This document shows, one piece after another, positions 9,501 to 10,056 of a DNA stretch of 10,056 nt. The position numbers and the translations under genes are program-made. Positions within the stretch are counted from its first letter, which is position 1, and every line of letters begins with the position of its first letter. The notes beneath the pieces were generated by a model. It had not been told where the DNA came from. It ran no database searches and saw only the letters and a program-made list of their open reading frames with translations. This stretch comes from Gonium pectorale (Eukaryota > Chlorophyta > Chlorophyceae > Chlamydomonadales > Volvocaceae), in assembly GCA_001584585.1 (NCBI GenBank), contig LSYV01000078.1, positions 245,295-255,350 of the forward strand. The letters are read 5' to 3'.

Positions 9501-9792
9501 CAGGGGAGCCCACGCCGCCGGCGCCGGCATCGCTGCAGGGCAAGCCCGTCCGCTCGTCGCAGCAGGGGGGCCCGGGCGACGCAAGGCCGGTGGGCGGCGA
9601 TGCGCCGCCGGTGCCAGCGCCGCCGAGCGAGCCGGTGCCCAGCGGCCCGCCGCCGATGGGCGTGCCGCAGGCGGGGCTGGGCACGTAGCTGGCGGCGGCG
9701 CTGTTGGTGCAGCGCGGCGGCGGGTTGAGGCGGGGTACCGTGACGGCGACGCGAGCGTCCGCCAAGTCGCCGTCCTCCTCCTCGTCGCCAGC
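3510..9792 (-). CDS. Large multi-exon gene for an unknown low-complexity protein, 5' partial
   Basis: Six exons join in phase: 9792-9437, 9160-7753, 7494-7444, 7179-6905, 6646-6589 and 6440-3510, giving 1692 codons plus TAG. All introns are GT-AG with GTGCGT, GTGGGT, GTGAGT, GTGAGT and GTGAGA donors. Exon codons end mostly in G or C, introns do not. Visible protein numbering (residue 1 = first codon at 9792): 1-570 rich in Gly/Ala/Pro/Ser; 571-615 a likely coiled coil; 612-630 Ala runs; 680-716 a compact non-repetitive segment; 777-809 an Asp/Glu tract; 1251-1297 a Gln-rich helix; the remainder Ala/Gly/Ser/Pro-rich. Many R-x-x-S and Ser-Pro sites suggest a phosphorylated scaffold or regulator, which is inference. 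I see no transmembrane segment, signal peptide, kinase, cyclase, PAS or zinc-finger signature. A catalytic domain could lie in upstream exons outside the window. I do not recognise the family. I am confident of the gene, less so of the exact 5' and 3' ends. Confidence 0.85.
4698..4838 (-). other. Gln-rich coiled-coil helix within the last exon
   Basis: Residues about 1251-1297 run from SPSLAHHIMSAYL through two Gln runs (Q4 at 4767-4778, Q5 at 4731-4745) separated by REAEERI, to RQLEHELLAEA. Charge pattern and lack of Gly/Pro predict a long helix or coiled coil in an otherwise disordered region. The CAG/CAA runs could vary in length between strains. Confidence 0.7.
6162..6260 (-). other. Acidic Asp/Glu tract of the encoded protein
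   Basis: Residues about 777-809 are dominated by Asp and Glu, including DDDGDDDEEED and SEEEDEDGES. Such tracts are common in disordered regulators and chromatin- or RNA-associated proteins, but the tract alone does not assign a function. Confidence 0.75.
6441..6588 (-). other. Intron 5 with three competing acceptors
   Basis: The donor is GTGAGA. Possible acceptor AGs lie at 6510-6509 (after an excellent CT-rich tract), 6486-6485 and 6442-6441. Only the last one, giving a 148-bp intron, enters the 976-codon frame. Using either of the others would add 68 or 44 nt and shift frame. Confidence 0.65.
6589..6646 (-). other. Coding exon 5 (58 nt) of the large minus-strand gene
   Basis: It follows a long pyrimidine tract ending ttcccctccccgcag. 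The first C completes a Val codon split with exon 4. Nineteen codons follow, DGIPMFDPRGLMADNNEAK, then a GTGAGA donor at 6588. With the end of exon 4 this gives a compact non-repetitive stretch (about residues 680-716), the best part of the protein for a homology search. Confidence 0.82.
6647..6904 (-). other. Intron 4
   Basis: GTGAGT donor and a long pyrimidine tract before cccgcag, 258 bp, phase 2. Retention would give TGA directly after the Val codon at the exon 4 end. Confidence 0.82.
6905..7179 (-). other. Coding exon 4 of the large minus-strand gene
   Basis: The acceptor reads ttgccgtccctgcag. The exon starts in phase 0 with AQLLLQRA, runs through two Ala6 stretches and an Ala/Glu/Gln/Pro-rich linker, and ends in DELVLRRPTLY plus GT (phase 2) before a GTGAGT donor at 6904. 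The adjacent GT one step upstream would give a poorer donor (GTGTGA), so the GTGAGT choice is preferred and also keeps frame with exon 5. Confidence 0.82.
7180..7443 (-). other. Intron 3
   Basis: GTGAGT donor and gtccctgcag acceptor, 264 bp, phase 0. It is also open in the flanking reading frame, so full retention would not introduce a stop. Its codon use is unlike the exons, which supports an intron. Confidence 0.75.
7444..7494 (-). other. Coding microexon 3 (51 nt) of the large minus-strand gene
   Basis: It lies between the acceptor gtcgctgccctcag and the donor GTGAGT and is phase 0 at both ends. It encodes DLAKAQEEAARMRQELD, 17 residues of clear coiled-coil character joining MAAL from exon 2 to AQLLLQRA from exon 4. 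Intron lengths on either side are 258 and 264 bp. Because it is symmetric, skipping it would keep frame but shift the heptad register. Confidence 0.82.
7495..7752 (-). other. Intron 2
   Basis: GTGGGT donor and gtcgctgccctcag acceptor, 258 bp, phase 0. A second GT (GTGGGG) 9 nt downstream of the donor would add three residues in frame and cannot be excluded. Confidence 0.75.
7753..9160 (-). other. Coding exon 2 of the large minus-strand gene
   Basis: The acceptor is cacaattacag at 9161. The first G completes an Arg codon split with exon 1, and 469 codons follow, ending phase 0 at CTG before a GTGGGT donor. Residues 120-588 contain Gly/Ala/Ser-rich stretches. Basophilic-kinase-like R-x-x-S sites occur, such as RSMSRSTP near 200, RYASFD near 313, SRLSVV near 326 and RAASETLL near 480. 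A Ser-Pro cluster lies near residues 428-443. The last 80 residues, from QQQDMAADIAGDILRML onward, are less repetitive and likely helical. Confidence 0.85.
9161..9436 (-). other. Intron 1
   Basis: GTGCGT donor and cacaattacag acceptor, 276 bp. A C8 run followed by CTCTCTCT lies just after the donor. It is visibly AT-richer than the flanking exons and splits an Arg codon (AG|G). Confidence 0.8.
9437..9792 (-). other. Coding exon 1 (first visible) of the large minus-strand gene
   Basis: The acceptor reads cttcccctccag, with a CTGAC branch-point-like motif about 20 nt upstream. The exon opens with AGDEEEDGDLADA in phase 0 and ends with AG, phase 2, before a GTGCGT donor at 9436. It encodes about 118 residues, acidic at first, then Gly/Pro/Ala-rich with several Cys. 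An in-frame ATG at 9870 would allow an unspliced start, but codons between 9870 and 9793 are not G/C-ending, unlike the exon. I therefore prefer an intron and a missing 5' end. Confidence 0.8.
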
Positions 9793-9956
9793 CTGGAGGG
9801 GAAGCGAGTCAGCGATACGAGGTGCTGCGATACACTCAAGAGCTCTGTGATGCTCGCGGAAGGGACCCATGCAGGTGGATCCCGTGTCCGACCTGTCTAC
9901 AGTTGCGCGTGGCGCATCCCGAGCCTATTCCGTTATGGGCAGGGCGACAACCTCAC

Positions 9957-9998
9957 ACATGGGCCTACAGACGCATTATGGCATACAGGTGCGGGCAG
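9957..9998 (-). other. Possible small upstream coding exon (14 codons)
   Basis: The minus strand has an acceptor-like ttgtaccacctcag, then 42 nt open in phase 0 (LPAPVCHNASVGPC), then a GTGAGG donor, followed by a 164-bp intron to the acceptor at 9793. Phase and intron size fit the gene, but codons are not G/C-biased and the donor is only fair. It may be intronic chance. Confidence 0.22.
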
Positions 9999-10032
9999 CT
10001 GAGGTGGTACAAGGCAGCCATAGCATGAGTGC

Positions 10033-10056
10033 GCCCCGCCCGCCCACCCGCCCGCC
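10033..10056 (-). other. G-quadruplex-forming motif
   Basis: The coding strand carries five G-runs of three or four separated by single C or T bases, at the extreme right edge. Single-base loops are the classic pattern for a stable G-quadruplex. The motif may continue beyond the window. Confidence 0.6.

Larger units (their letters stand above)
9793..10056 (-). other. Intron or 5' flank upstream of first visible exon
   Basis: This is non-coding sequence between the acceptor at 9793 and the right edge. It contains the possible 14-codon exon at 9957-9998, an in-frame ATG at 9870 preceded in frame by a TAG near 9920, and a G-run motif at the edge. No TATA-like or other promoter motif is convincing. 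Confidence 0.5.

Overview
The window looks like nuclear DNA from a GC-rich green alga of the Chlamydomonas/Volvox type (Volvocales). The evidence is long exons with strongly G/C-ending codons, and a protein full of Ala, Gly, Ser and Pro runs. The introns of about 150-280 bp have GTGNGT-like donors and pyrimidine-rich AG acceptors, and are visibly less GC-rich than the exons. I see no operons, bacterial ribosome-binding sites, CRISPR arrays, tRNA or rRNA genes. The taxon is inferred from gene architecture, not from a marker gene.

Layout: one large split gene on the minus strand fills about 3510-9792. It reads right to left in six exons: 9792-9437, 9160-7753, 7494-7444, 7179-6905, 6646-6589 and 6440-3510. 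All five internal junctions keep phase. The spliced coding length is 5079 nt, that is 1692 codons plus a TAG stop. The 5' end is missing: the first visible exon begins at an acceptor (9793), so more exons lie beyond the right edge. The protein is mostly low-complexity and probably disordered. It has a short coiled coil across exons 2-4, one compact non-repetitive segment across exons 4-5, an acidic tract, and a Gln-rich helix late in the last exon. I recognise no catalytic or DNA-binding domain and give no name or function.

The right end (9793-10056) is intron or 5' flank. It holds one possible 14-codon exon and a strong G-quadruplex motif at the very edge. The left third (1-3509) has no convincing gene. 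It contains the start of this gene's 3' UTR, a distant candidate poly(A) signal (TGTAA on the minus strand at 1436-1440), CA-rich and octamer simple repeats, and several inverted repeats. One of these is a good 27-bp stem at 624-650/738-764, nested in a wider inverted pair at 59-91/884-913 that may mark a small non-autonomous element.

I found nothing that supports a defence, mobile or biosynthetic system. The points worth checking are the unknown protein itself, a splice-acceptor choice at 6441/6485/6509 that would swap an acidic region for an arginine-rich tail, an in-frame microexon in a coiled coil, the open frame with a hairpin just after the stop, and the inverted repeats.
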